Source: Acidobacteriota bacterium (GTDB lineage: Bacteria > Acidobacteriota > Blastocatellia > Pyrinomonadales > Pyrinomonadaceae). From it: 64,000 nt of DNA. The position numbers were made by a program, and so were the translations under genes. The stretch is from contig QHXN01000015.1 in the NCBI GenBank assembly GCA_003222975.1, forward strand, positions 1 through 64,000. Direction: 5' to 3'. Shown piece by piece: positions 1-7,231 of this stretch; within the stretch, counting starts at the first letter, position 1; each line of letters opens with the position of its first letter. The notes beneath the pieces were generated by a model. It made no database searches. It was not told the DNA's origin and saw nothing but the letters and a program-made list of their open reading frames with translations.

Positions 1-34
1 CAATGTTTATAATTCTCGCTAGGTACGCTTACAA

Positions 35-1280
35 AGGTAGCTCCCCAGTAAAGCGTGGAGGCATTGATTTTTGACAAAACGAGAGTCCAAAGCAGACTCT
101 TTCTGTTTCTCTTGGCCAAAAGAAGAACGGAAAGCACTCGCGCATGGACTCTCAAACAGCATTCTGCCCTAACCCGGACTGTCCTGCCAAAGGGCACGAG
201 GGCAAAGGCAACATCCGGATTCACAGCCGCCAGCACCGGCGCTACAAGTGCCAGGAGTGCGGCCAGACTTTCACGGCGACCAAGGGGAGGCCCTTCTATC
301 GCCTGCGCCACCGGCAGGAGGTGGTCGTCTGGGTCGTGACCTTGCTGGCTTGGGGCTGCCCGCCGCAGGCTATCGTCGCCGCCTTCGGCTTAGATGAGCG
401 GACGGTGGCTGACTGGCGCCAGCGTGCCGCCGCGCAATGCCAACAAGTGCATGAGCATTTGGTCGAGCAGCCGCGCGAGTTGGGCGAGGTGCAAGCCGAC
501 GAACTGAGAGTCAAACGGCAAGGGGCGGTCGTCTGGGTCGCCCTCGCCATGCAGACTGCCACCCGGCTGTGGCTCGGCGGTAGGGTCAGTCAACAGCGCG
601 ACCGCCAACTCATCGCACGGCTCATCGAGCAAGTCCGCCGCTGCGCTTTATGCTTGCCGTTGCTGCTCGTCACTGACGGTTTCGCGGCTTACGGCACGGC
701 GCTGCGCCGCGTCTGCCGCGACAAGGTAGAACGGATGGGGCGTGGGCGGCGGCGCTTACAAGTCTGGGCCGGGCTGTGCTACGCGCAAGTCATCAAACGC
801 TACCAGAAGCGGCGGGTGGTCGCGGTTGAGCGGTGGGTGAAGGAGGGCGACCCGGAGCAAGTCGAGAGCTTGCGGCATAAGGCGCACTCGGAGGGCGTGC
901 TCAACACAGCCTTCATTGAGCGGCTCAACGCAACGTTGCGCCAACGGCTGACTTCATTGGTGCGGCGCACCCGCGCGCTGGCCCGGCGCAGCGCGACCAT
1001 CGAGCAGGGGATATGGCTGGTCGGGACGCTCTATAACTTCTGCACGGCGCACGAGAGTCTGCGCGTGCGCTCTGAGCTGGCCCCTCATCGTTGGCAAGAA
1101 TACACGCCCGCGATGGCCGCTGGGATCACTGACCACCGATGGAGTGTCAAAGAGCTATTGAGCTATCGCGTCCCGCCGCCGAGATGGAAGCCGCCGAAGC
1201 GACGTGGGCGGATGTCACAGGCGATGAAACTGAAAATCATGCAGTGGTGCACATGACCACGCTTTAATGCGGAGCTACCT
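35..1280 (+). mobile_element. IS1-like insertion sequence
   Basis: Terminal inverted repeats are visible: 24 bases at 35-58 match the reverse complement of 1257-1280 at 22 positions, both ends beginning AGGTAGCTCC. Between them lies one transposase gene. The right repeat starts directly after the transposase stop codon. No target-site duplication is seen outside the repeats. A 10-base word ATTGATTTTT occurs just inside the left end (63-72) and just outside the right end (1281-1290), which is unusual and may reflect a rearranged insertion. Family assignment rests on the transposase domain order, not on a database match. Confidence 0.85.
144..1256 (+). CDS. IS1-like DDE transposase
   Basis: A 370-aa transposase, apparently full length. 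The N-terminus is a zinc-ribbon DNA-binding domain (C8, C13, C36, C39; the second pair reads YKCQECG), followed by a helix-turn-helix-like region (about 65-95) and a DDE catalytic core with candidate acidic residues D119 (VQADEL), D178 (LLVTDGF) and E259 (TAFIERLN). IS1 transposases carry this zinc ribbon + HTH + DDE order. The ATG lies 109 bases inside the left inverted repeat and the gene fills the element. No frameshift is seen, so unlike classical IS1 (insA/insB) it is one uninterrupted frame and could be active. Confidence 0.9.
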   Translation: MDSQTAFCPNPDCPAKGHEGKGNIRIHSRQHRRYKCQECGQTFTATKGRPFYRLRHRQEVVVWVVTLLAWGCPPQAIVAAFGLDERTVADWRQRAAAQCQQVHEHLVEQPRELGEVQADELRVKRQGAVVWVALAMQTATRLWLGGRVSQQRDRQLIARLIEQVRRCALCLPLLLVTDGFAAYGTALRRVCRDKVERMGRGRRRLQVWAGLCYAQVIKRYQKRRVVAVERWVKEGDPEQVESLRHKAHSEGVLNTAFIERLNATLRQRLTSLVRRTRALARRSATIEQGIWLVGTLYNFCTAHESLRVRSELAPHRWQEYTPAMAAGITDHRWSVKELLSYRVPPPRWKPPKRRGRMSQAMKLKIMQWCT

Positions 1281-1326
1281 ATTGATTTTTCTAAGAGGGA
1301 ATATTCAATTTATGTTCGAACCCACA

Positions 1327-1388
1327 AATGATGAATGAAAGTCAGCTCGAATGCTTTCATTCATCATTCATCATTCCGCATTCATCAT
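1327..1388. repeat. Heptamer-type hairpin repeat A
   Basis: The arm AATGATGAATGAAAG (1327-1341) is perfectly complementary to 1354-1368, and the ATTCATC-like word continues to 1388. The repeat abuts the stop codon of the cysteine dioxygenase gene on the minus strand. It shares its architecture (short word repeated in both arms of a hairpin, just after a stop codon) with other elements in this window. It could also act as a terminator for the minus-strand gene, but there is no clear T-run. Confidence 0.7.
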
Positions 1389-1976
1389 TTAGATTGTCGG
1401 GTTCCACGAACTCATCCAGAGCGTGTTGACGGATTCTTTGCGCCCGACCTTATAGACGTTGAGGCTCGTGAGCGGGGGCGCGTAGAGGTGCAGGGTGATT
1501 AAGTCCTGGCCGCTGATGTCGGGGTTGCCGAGTTGGTGTATGTCGGGGATGTCAGCGCCGGTGACGTGGCCGGGCGTCCACTCGCGCGAAGACTTGTAGC
1601 GGAGGCCGCTCGCCTCGCCCATCTCGAAGAGGGTCTCCCACATGAAGCCGGAGAGGACGCGCACCGCGCCGAACGAGCCGGCGTGGTCGTGTATCGGCGT
1701 GCGCTGTCCGGGCCGCCAGCAGAGGACGAGCAGCTCGGCGTGGTCGCACAGGAAGACGCGGTGGCGCGCGTATGTGCCCTCCTTGAAGCCGACGTGCGGG
1801 CGCAGCTCGTCCTGCCCGACACTCACGCGAAGCATCCACCCGTTCACCTCCGGCAGTTCAGGCCGACGGTCTAACCCGGCGAGCGTCTCGACGAGCGACG
1901 AGAGCGAGAAGCGTTCTTCGCCGCGCCCCTCTAAAGGGACGCGCGGGCGTGTCGTCTGCGTGTCGAGCGTGGACAT
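1389..1976 (-). CDS. Cysteine dioxygenase type I
   Basis: A 195-aa cupin protein. Cysteine dioxygenases oxidise L-cysteine to cysteine sulfinate with a mononuclear Fe(II) held by three histidines. The first cupin motif is clear (PIHDHAGSFG, H96 and H98) and the third ligand is likely H147 in PDIHQLGN. The length fits bacterial enzymes. I chose the ATG at 1976, preceded at suitable distance by AAAGG; a TTG nine bases further upstream is the longer alternative. It stands alone on the minus strand between two hairpin repeats. A related thiol dioxygenase with another substrate (3-mercaptopropionate) cannot be excluded. Confidence 0.85.
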   Translation of the reverse strand: MSTLDTQTTRPRVPLEGRGEERFSLSSLVETLAGLDRRPELPEVNGWMLRVSVGQDELRPHVGFKEGTYARHRVFLCDHAELLVLCWRPGQRTPIHDHAGSFGAVRVLSGFMWETLFEMGEASGLRYKSSREWTPGHVTGADIPDIHQLGNPDISGQDLITLHLYAPPLTSLNVYKVGRKESVNTLWMSSWNPTI

Positions 1977-2056
1977 AAGCTTCAAGCCTTTCGGGCGGCT
2001 GCGGACGCGGGGGGCGTCAAGATGCTTCTACGACAAACGCGGGGCTGAGTCAACAG

Positions 2057-2156
2057 AAGCCGTGAACCGTGAACCGTAAACCGTGACAAGAGAAAACCTG
2101 CTTTTATCTCGTCACGGTTTACGGTTCACGGTTCACGGCTTTTTCCGGTTCACGGC
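2057..2156. repeat. Heptamer hairpin repeat B (word GAACCGT)
   Basis: A perfect 31-base inverted repeat: 2057-2087 pairs with 2111-2141, loop 23 bases. Each arm is built of the 7-mer GAACCGT or one-base variants, and an extra partial copy follows to 2156. The repeat runs into the stop codon of the minus-strand membrane protein gene (TAA followed by AGCCGTGAACC). A near copy lies at 63756-63831, about 61.7 kb away, with a similar loop (CCTGCTTTT). Confidence 0.9.
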
Positions 2157-2157
2157 T

Positions 2158-3243
2158 TTAACTCATCTGCAAAGCCTTGCCGAGCGTGGGATCGCGGCGC
2201 ACGCGCCAGATTTTCGAGTCGAGGTAGTAGTGCACGAAGGCGTAGCCCCACAGGAAGCCGGAGGCCAGTTGCGTGACGAAGGCTTCGGGGTCGGCGGCGT
2301 GGTTGACGTACTGCCGCGGCACTTGATACCAGACGCCGAAGACGAGTCCGAGGACGACGTAGTGCGGGAGTCTTCGGCTGATGAACTCCGCCGCGCCGTG
2401 CCGCTCGCGCCCGCGCGCGTCGCGCGTGTACTTGCGGTTGTGAAACCAGACGAGGCGCTGGTACTGGAGGTTGTGGTAGATCGTCAGCATCGCGACGATG
2501 GCGATGGGCTTCTGCGGCATCGGCGTCAGGAGCACGACCCAGTGCATCGGTATCGCCGCCGCGAGCAGCAGGTACTTCGGCACGTCGAGCGCAAGGCCCG
2601 TCCATGCGCGCTGAACCTGACGGACGAGCCACGCGACACCAGCAACGACGACGCCCGCGAGCAGGACACTCTCTAAAACTCCGAGCGAGGCGTGCAGCAC
2701 GGCGGGCACGCGCTTCAAAGCCTCCTGGTCGCGCGCGACGAAGGCGACGAACGGGTAGGTGAAGGCGAGCAGCAGGAAGGCTCGGTCGAGGAAGTTGTCT
2801 GTCGCAGCGAGGTCGTCGTTCTTCTTTTTGTAGAGCACCATGAAGCCGTAGTGCTGCTTGACCAGGTGGTAGTAGGCCCACAGCGCCGCGAGGAAGAAGA
2901 AGACTAGCCCCTGGCCGGCGAGCACCGCGGCGGGGCCGACCGCGAAGAAGAGGAGCGACCACCACAGGAGCCGACCGCGCGCGCGCCGCTCCTCGCGGTC
3001 GAAGTAGGTGCGCGAGAAGGTGGCGAAGACGTGCGGCGCGTCCACGAGCACCGCCCACGCGACGACCATCGGCACGAGCGGCACTAAACGGGCGACGTAG
3101 AGCGCGAACAGCGCGTAGCTCGCCGCGACCGAGCCGATGAACCACACGAGGTCGTCGCGCGCGCCGATGATCCAGCGCAACGAGACGGCGCGGCTCGCGG
3201 TCGCGGCTCCGAGCGTCGTTCCGGTCTGCGTCGTGGCGGACAT
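2158..3243 (-). CDS. Polytopic membrane protein of unknown function
   Basis: A 361-aa protein with about eight or nine hydrophobic segments spread over the whole length, so an integral inner-membrane protein. Polar residues inside or next to membrane segments include HLVKQHYG (about 142-149), and YHNLQYQRLVWFHNRKY (about 255-271) is rich in His and aromatic residues. Such clusters occur in membrane di-metal or haem proteins, but I cannot assign a family. It is a single gene; its stop codon abuts hairpin repeat B and its start faces the divergently transcribed pyrophosphatase gene. Confidence 0.75.
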   Translation of the reverse strand: MSATTQTGTTLGAATASRAVSLRWIIGARDDLVWFIGSVAASYALFALYVARLVPLVPMVVAWAVLVDAPHVFATFSRTYFDREERRARGRLLWWSLLFFAVGPAAVLAGQGLVFFFLAALWAYYHLVKQHYGFMVLYKKKNDDLAATDNFLDRAFLLLAFTYPFVAFVARDQEALKRVPAVLHASLGVLESVLLAGVVVAGVAWLVRQVQRAWTGLALDVPKYLLLAAAIPMHWVVLLTPMPQKPIAIVAMLTIYHNLQYQRLVWFHNRKYTRDARGRERHGAAEFISRRLPHYVVLGLVFGVWYQVPRQYVNHAADPEAFVTQLASGFLWGYAFVHYYLDSKIWRVRRDPTLGKALQMS

Positions 3244-3421
3244 AAAAATCAGAGAGTGTTCAGCCGGCGCGGCGCGTCACCGCGTGGACATCGGCGTGGC
3301 GGCGCGCTCATAATTCCGCAAACAAGACCGGCGAGGCGCGTGGATTCTAACACAACCGAAAGAGAACTCGCGCGCACCGGAGTAACCGAAAGACTTCCAC
3401 ACGGCGGAGGACTCTGACGAG

Positions 3422-4114
3422 ATGACAGAGGACGAGAAGGGACTCGAACGACTGCTCGCGCTCATGTTCCAGGCGCACCCGTGGCACGGCATCCCGGCGG
3501 GCGAGGACGCGCCGGGGACGGTGAACGCCTACATCGAGATCGTGCCGACCGACGCCGTCAAGTACGAGTTGGACAAGGCGTCGGGACACCTGCGCCTCGA
3601 CCGCCCGCAACGCTTCTCCTCGTTCCCGCCCACGCTCTACGGCTTCATCCCGCAGACCTTCTGCGGCGACCGCGTGGCCGAACTCTGCCTGAGTTGCGTC
3701 GGCGGCGACCAACAGATTCGCGGCGACGGCGACCCGATGGACATCTGCGTGCTCACCGAGCGCCCCGCCGCGCACGCCAACTTCCTGGTGCGCGCCAAGC
3801 CCGTCGGCGGCCTCCGCATGGTTGACGGCAACGAGGCCGACGACAAGATCATCGCCGTGCTGGAGAAGGACGTTTCTTACGGCCACATCGAGGACATCAG
3901 CGAAGCGCCAAAGGGTTTGATAGACCGCCTGCAACACTACTTCCTGACCTACAAGCAACTGCCGCAGGAAAGCCCTCGCCGCGTCGAGATCGCCGACGTG
4001 TACGACCGCGACGCCGCGTGTGAGACCATCCGCCGCAGCCTCGAAGACTACCACGCGCGCTACGGAGCGCCGGAACAGAGAGTGAATGAGTTGCGGCGGC
4101 TGTTGAAAGGGTAG
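3422..4114 (+). CDS. ppa: Family I inorganic pyrophosphatase
   Basis: A 230-aa soluble enzyme hydrolysing pyrophosphate to phosphate, which drives biosynthetic reactions. The family I signature is intact: GDGDPMDICVL with metal-binding D102, D104 and D107. Upstream residues E39 and K47-Y48 in the N-terminal part and the later YKQLPQ-like segment fit the family. It is somewhat longer than the usual 170-180 aa, mainly through an N-terminal extension (about 1-30) and a C-terminal helix. The start is an ATG at 3422; upstream sequence to 3243 is a divergent intergenic region with no other feature I can support. Confidence 0.92.
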   Translation: MTEDEKGLERLLALMFQAHPWHGIPAGEDAPGTVNAYIEIVPTDAVKYELDKASGHLRLDRPQRFSSFPPTLYGFIPQTFCGDRVAELCLSCVGGDQQIRGDGDPMDICVLTERPAAHANFLVRAKPVGGLRMVDGNEADDKIIAVLEKDVSYGHIEDISEAPKGLIDRLQHYFLTYKQLPQESPRRVEIADVYDRDAACETIRRSLEDYHARYGAPEQRVNELRRLLKG

Positions 4115-4167
4115 AGGAGAAACGGACAGCAACAGACGGCGATGCGCGACACCGCACGAAGCGCCTG

Positions 4168-4392
4168 TCATTTCCAACGCCTTAACACCTGCACGACCAT
4201 CCAGCCGACGACGCCGACGAAGATCGAGACGACGCGAAAGTACCACTGCAAATCCGTCCTGGCCTCGCGCGTGAGGTAGAAGACGCCCGCGAAGAAGACG
4301 AGGAAGAGGAAGAACCATTCGGCGCGGTCGAGGCGGCTGGGTTTGTTGTCCGGCGCTCGCCTGCTCATCACGAACCTCTCGCTCTCACTCAT
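4168..4392 (-). CDS. Small two-helix membrane protein
   Basis: A 74-aa protein with two predicted membrane helices: WFFLFLVFFAGVFYL (about 27-41) and VVSIFVGVVGWMVVQVL (about 54-70), with a basic C-terminus. Its ATG overlaps the stop codon of the upstream zinc-ribbon gene (ATGA), so the two are translationally coupled. The open frame extends further upstream, but that part overlaps the zinc-ribbon gene and is arginine-rich shadow sequence. No family recognised. Confidence 0.7.
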   Translation of the reverse strand: MSESERFVMSRRAPDNKPSRLDRAEWFFLFLVFFAGVFYLTREARTDLQWYFRVVSIFVGVVGWMVVQVLRRWK

Positions 4393-4649
4393 TCGGAAAT
4401 ATCTTCTTCGACGCCGCAGCGCGGGCAGAGGATCGTGAGGCGCGAGTCGTCTTTCCAGCGCGCGAGCGCGTTCTCTGATAGACGAGGCTCGCGCTCCTCG
4501 GCCTCGCCCTCGCGGAAGAAGCGCGGGAGCGCGTCCGCGCCCGGCGAGGATTCGGTGTCGCATGTCGCGCCCGCCGCGTCGTCCGCGTCACGGCAGCGCC
4601 TGCACACCCAGCCGTATCCTTCGTTGACGAAGTGTTCTGTCTCAGGCAC
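4389..4649 (-). CDS. Small zinc-ribbon protein
   Basis: An 86-aa protein with two CxxC pairs: VCRRCRD near residue 17 and LCPRCGVEE near residue 76. The spacing between the pairs is long and the middle is acidic and probably disordered. A zinc-binding role follows from the four cysteines; no function is known. It is the first gene of a two-gene unit with the membrane protein whose start overlaps its stop codon. Its 5' end faces hairpin repeat C. Confidence 0.7.
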   Translation of the reverse strand: MPETEHFVNEGYGWVCRRCRDADDAAGATCDTESSPGADALPRFFREGEAEEREPRLSENALARWKDDSRLTILCPRCGVEEDISE

Positions 4650-4655
4650 AAAAAG

Positions 4656-4732
4656 CGGATGCTGGATGTCAGATGCTAGATGCTAGCAGGCCAGTCATTA
4701 GCTAACATCTAGCATCCGGCATCTGACATCTG
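4656..4732. repeat. Heptamer hairpin repeat C (word AGATGCT)
   Basis: The left arm (about 4656-4687) and right arm (about 4701-4732) are imperfect inverted repeats, each read as consecutive 7-mers of the AGATGCT/GGATGTC type. The repeat lies four bases after the HtrA-like stop codon (TAA, minus strand) and upstream of the zinc-ribbon gene. It uses the same word family as the element at 14139-14222. Confidence 0.85.
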
Positions 4733-4735
4733 TCT

Positions 4736-5932
4736 TTACCTTCTGAGGACTCCGCGGCGCTGCTGTTCGGGTAGCAGGCGGACGGGAACTGTCGCGCGCT
4801 GGCCGTCGCCGCGCACGACTTCGACCTGCACCACGTCGCCGAACTGGTGCTTGTCGAGGACGTTGTCGAGGTCGTTCCAGCCCGCGACCTTCGTGCCGTC
4901 AACCGCCGTGATGATGTCGCCGAGGTTGATCTCGCCGTCCTGCGTCTCGGAGAGTCCGCGAAGCCCCGCGGCTGCCGCCGAGCCGTTCGGGTCAACCTGG
5001 AGGATGAGCACGCCCTCTTCGACGGGCAGGCGGATGCCGCGCAGCTCCGTCACGTCGCGCGGGTAGATGCCGAGCTTGGGGCGGACGACGCGACCGTCGC
5101 GGATGAGCTGCGGCACGACGCGCTTGGCGATGTTGACGGGAATGGCGAAGCCGACGCCGACCGAGCCGCCGCCGTCGGGCGAGAGGATCTGCGAGTTGAT
5201 GCCGATCATGCGGCCCTGCGAGTCCAGGAGCGGCCCGCCGGAGTTGCCGGGGTTGATCGAGGCGTCGGTCTGAATCGCGCCCTCGATGACGCGCCCGTTG
5301 CGCGCCTGTATGGGGCGCTGCAACCCGCTGATGACGCCCGTCGTGAGCGTGCGGTCGAGGCGGAAAGGGTTGCCGATGGCGAGCACCTTCTGGCCGACGA
5401 CGAGCTTGTCGCTGTCGCCCATCGGTACGACCTTCAGAATGTCGCGCGGCGCGTTGACCTGCAAGACGGCGATGTCCGTGTCGGGGTCTCTCCCGACGAC
5501 GCGGGCCTGGTAGGACTTGGCACCGCCGAAGCTGACGTTGACGGCGTCTGCGTCCTCGACGACGTGATAGTTGGTCAGGATGTGGCCCTGTTCGTCTATG
5601 ACGGAGCCGGAGCCTGCGCCCTGCCCGCCCGCGTCGAAGAAGCCGCGCGGCTGCGTCGTCGTGTTGATGGAGACGACGCCGGGCGAGATGGTGCGGAAGA
5701 CCTCGATGTTATTCTGCTCGTTGGTGGCGACCGAGGGGTCTGTGATGCCGGCGATGTTGGCGGTGCGGCGGTCGTCGTCGCTGTTGAAGGCGGCGGCGGG
5801 CTGCTGGAAGCGGCTGCCCCAGCGGTCGAAGCAGGCGACGCCTGCGGCGGCGAAGAGCGCCGACAGGAGCGCGATGGCGAGAATCTGGCGTGCTGAAATT
5901 CGGTACATGGCTTTTCTCTCTGATGATTTCAT
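4736..5932 (-). CDS. HtrA/DegP-like serine protease with PDZ domain
   Basis: A 398-aa envelope protease. The N-terminal hydrophobic segment (about 17-34) is a signal anchor or signal peptide. The trypsin-like domain (about 75-280) keeps the triad H123 (TNYHVVED), D153 (DPDTDIAVL) and S231 (NPGNSGGPLL), and also the GSGSVID motif. One PDZ domain follows (about 285-385), so the layout is DegS/HtrA-like with a single PDZ rather than DegP with two. An internal ATG at residue 9 (5908) is an equally good start. Proteases of this family degrade or sense misfolded exported proteins. The stop is followed directly by hairpin repeat C. Confidence 0.92.
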   Translation of the reverse strand: MKSSERKAMYRISARQILAIALLSALFAAAGVACFDRWGSRFQQPAAAFNSDDDRRTANIAGITDPSVATNEQNNIEVFRTISPGVVSINTTTQPRGFFDAGGQGAGSGSVIDEQGHILTNYHVVEDADAVNVSFGGAKSYQARVVGRDPDTDIAVLQVNAPRDILKVVPMGDSDKLVVGQKVLAIGNPFRLDRTLTTGVISGLQRPIQARNGRVIEGAIQTDASINPGNSGGPLLDSQGRMIGINSQILSPDGGGSVGVGFAIPVNIAKRVVPQLIRDGRVVRPKLGIYPRDVTELRGIRLPVEEGVLILQVDPNGSAAAAGLRGLSETQDGEINLGDIITAVDGTKVAGWNDLDNVLDKHQFGDVVQVEVVRGDGQRATVPVRLLPEQQRRGVLRR

Positions 5933-6214
5933 AAGCTTCTCGAAAAGGCCTCGACAGCTCAGATGCCGCGCGACGCGTGCGGCGTTGCGCGACGCGGCCC
6001 CGTCCGGCCTACCTCAGCCCTCTCTTTCGCGGGGAGCTAATTCTACTACGAAGCCGCGCCGAAACAGGTTCGCGCGCCGAACGCCGGGCGAGGCGTTCGG
6101 CGGCGCGGACGCGCACCGGCAAGCTTCTATGATTCAGTCGGCGGGGCGGAAAAGTTCCGGCGTGGCGTTTGTGCCGCGCTCTTGTTTGTTCGAGCGGTCG
6201 GCGCGGGGCGCGGT

Positions 6215-6580
6215 TTACGAGAAGAGTGCGAGCAGCCTGTCTGGGAGGTGGAAGAAGGAGACGAGCGCGTCGGGCGGTTGCCAGCCGAGCGCTGACGCGC
6301 CCGTCGCGGCGTGCACGAGCATGAGCGTGAGGTAGAGGCAGAGCACAAAGTGCAGGCCGCGACGGGCCAGCGCGACGTGCGAGAAGCGGTAGAGCGTGAA
6401 GGCGACGAGCGCGCCGACCGACAGCTTGGCGAGGAGGAAGGGCGCGTTGCCGAGGTGCAGAAGGTAGGCCATCAGCCCGTTGCCTTCTGTCGCCACACCC
6501 CCGCGCACCCACATGATCGTCAGTTGCGCGTCCAGCCAGTTCAGCGCGAAAAGCAGGAGGCTTTTCGAGAAGGCGCTCAT
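6215..6580 (-). CDS. DUF5658-like small membrane protein
   Basis: A 121-aa protein with three or four hydrophobic helices. The N-terminal motif LNWLDAQLTIMW (asparagine and aspartate in the first helix) and the following GNGLMAYLL resemble the DUF5658 family of small membrane proteins of unknown function. It is a single gene on the minus strand. Its 5' side faces a long divergent intergenic region containing a perfect 28-base palindrome. Confidence 0.7.
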   Translation of the reverse strand: MSAFSKSLLLFALNWLDAQLTIMWVRGGVATEGNGLMAYLLHLGNAPFLLAKLSVGALVAFTLYRFSHVALARRGLHFVLCLYLTLMLVHAATGASALGWQPPDALVSFFHLPDRLLALFS

Positions 6581-6636
6581 CGAAGATCACTCCCTTCGCG
6601 GCCAACGCGGTTTAACTTTCCGCCCCTGAAACGACC

Positions 6637-6664
6637 GAACCCCCAGTCCGCGGACTGGGGGTTC
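6637..6664. promoter_or_regulatory. Perfect 28-base palindrome in divergent intergenic region
   Basis: The sequence from GAACCCCCAGTCCG to its exact reverse complement is a 14+14 perfect palindrome centred at 6650/6651. It lies between two divergent genes (start at 6580 minus, start at 7232 plus), so it is not placed like a terminator and no T-run follows. A dimeric-regulator operator or a repetitive palindromic element are both possible. Confidence 0.5.
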
Positions 6665-7231
6665 ACAGTTGGTCGCACCAACGGAGGAATGGAACACTCT
6701 CTAACTTACGTCAAGAAGAAAGACGCAATCGCCTCAGTTTTCCAAAAGCAAACTCGGAAGTCCGCAACGCCGGACGACGAACTTCAAGCAACTGCCGTTC
6801 GGCTCATCGTTCAGCCTCGCGGACTTCCGAGCTGCAATCGAATCCGACGAGCCATCCTCACACGCTTACGACTCCGCGCCGGGGGCGCCGGCACACTCGC
6901 CCGCCCTGAGCACGACGGCGAAAAAGCGTTCGCACCGGCACTCAGGATTTTGGAGTGTGAGACGTTTAAGCGTGCTCTGGAACGCACGGCGGGCGAGTCT
7001 GTCCGTGCCCCCGGCGGGAGGAGTGTTGGCGTCAGATTGCGAGAGCCGTGACGCTCAGCCTGACCGAACCGGTCATTATGTGACTGTCCCAAGGGTTTTC
7101 AAACCTTCGTTTCCCCAGGAAATTTTCAGATTCTGCGCTGGTATGACTTTTGACAAACAGGCTGAGGCCATATCTCGTCGGCCATGCTTCTTTCATCGTG
7201 CGAAGTTTCCGGTCGCCAGAGAACTCTTGGA
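6665..7231. other. Gene-poor intergenic region with nested inverted repeats
   Basis: About 570 bases without a convincing gene. A 13-base inverted repeat CTCGGAAGTCCGC occurs at 6753-6765 and 6819-6831. A longer imperfect inverted repeat pairs 6878-6905 with 6988-7015 (about 23 of 28 positions). The only sizeable frame (from 6689, about 120 codons) has GGAGGA directly abutting its ATG, with no spacer, and arginine/proline-rich composition typical of shadow frames, so I do not call it. A structured RNA, a small non-autonomous repeat, or the 5' leader of the subtilase gene could explain the pairing. Confidence 0.4.

Noticed and set aside
2057-2156. CRISPR-like array
   Set aside because: The repeats are 7-mers without spacers, arranged as a hairpin; no cas genes are in the window.
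6689-7051. About 120-codon frame in the gap before the subtilase
   Set aside because: GGAGGA abuts the ATG with no spacer, the product is Arg-rich without domains, and the DNA is dominated by inverted repeats.
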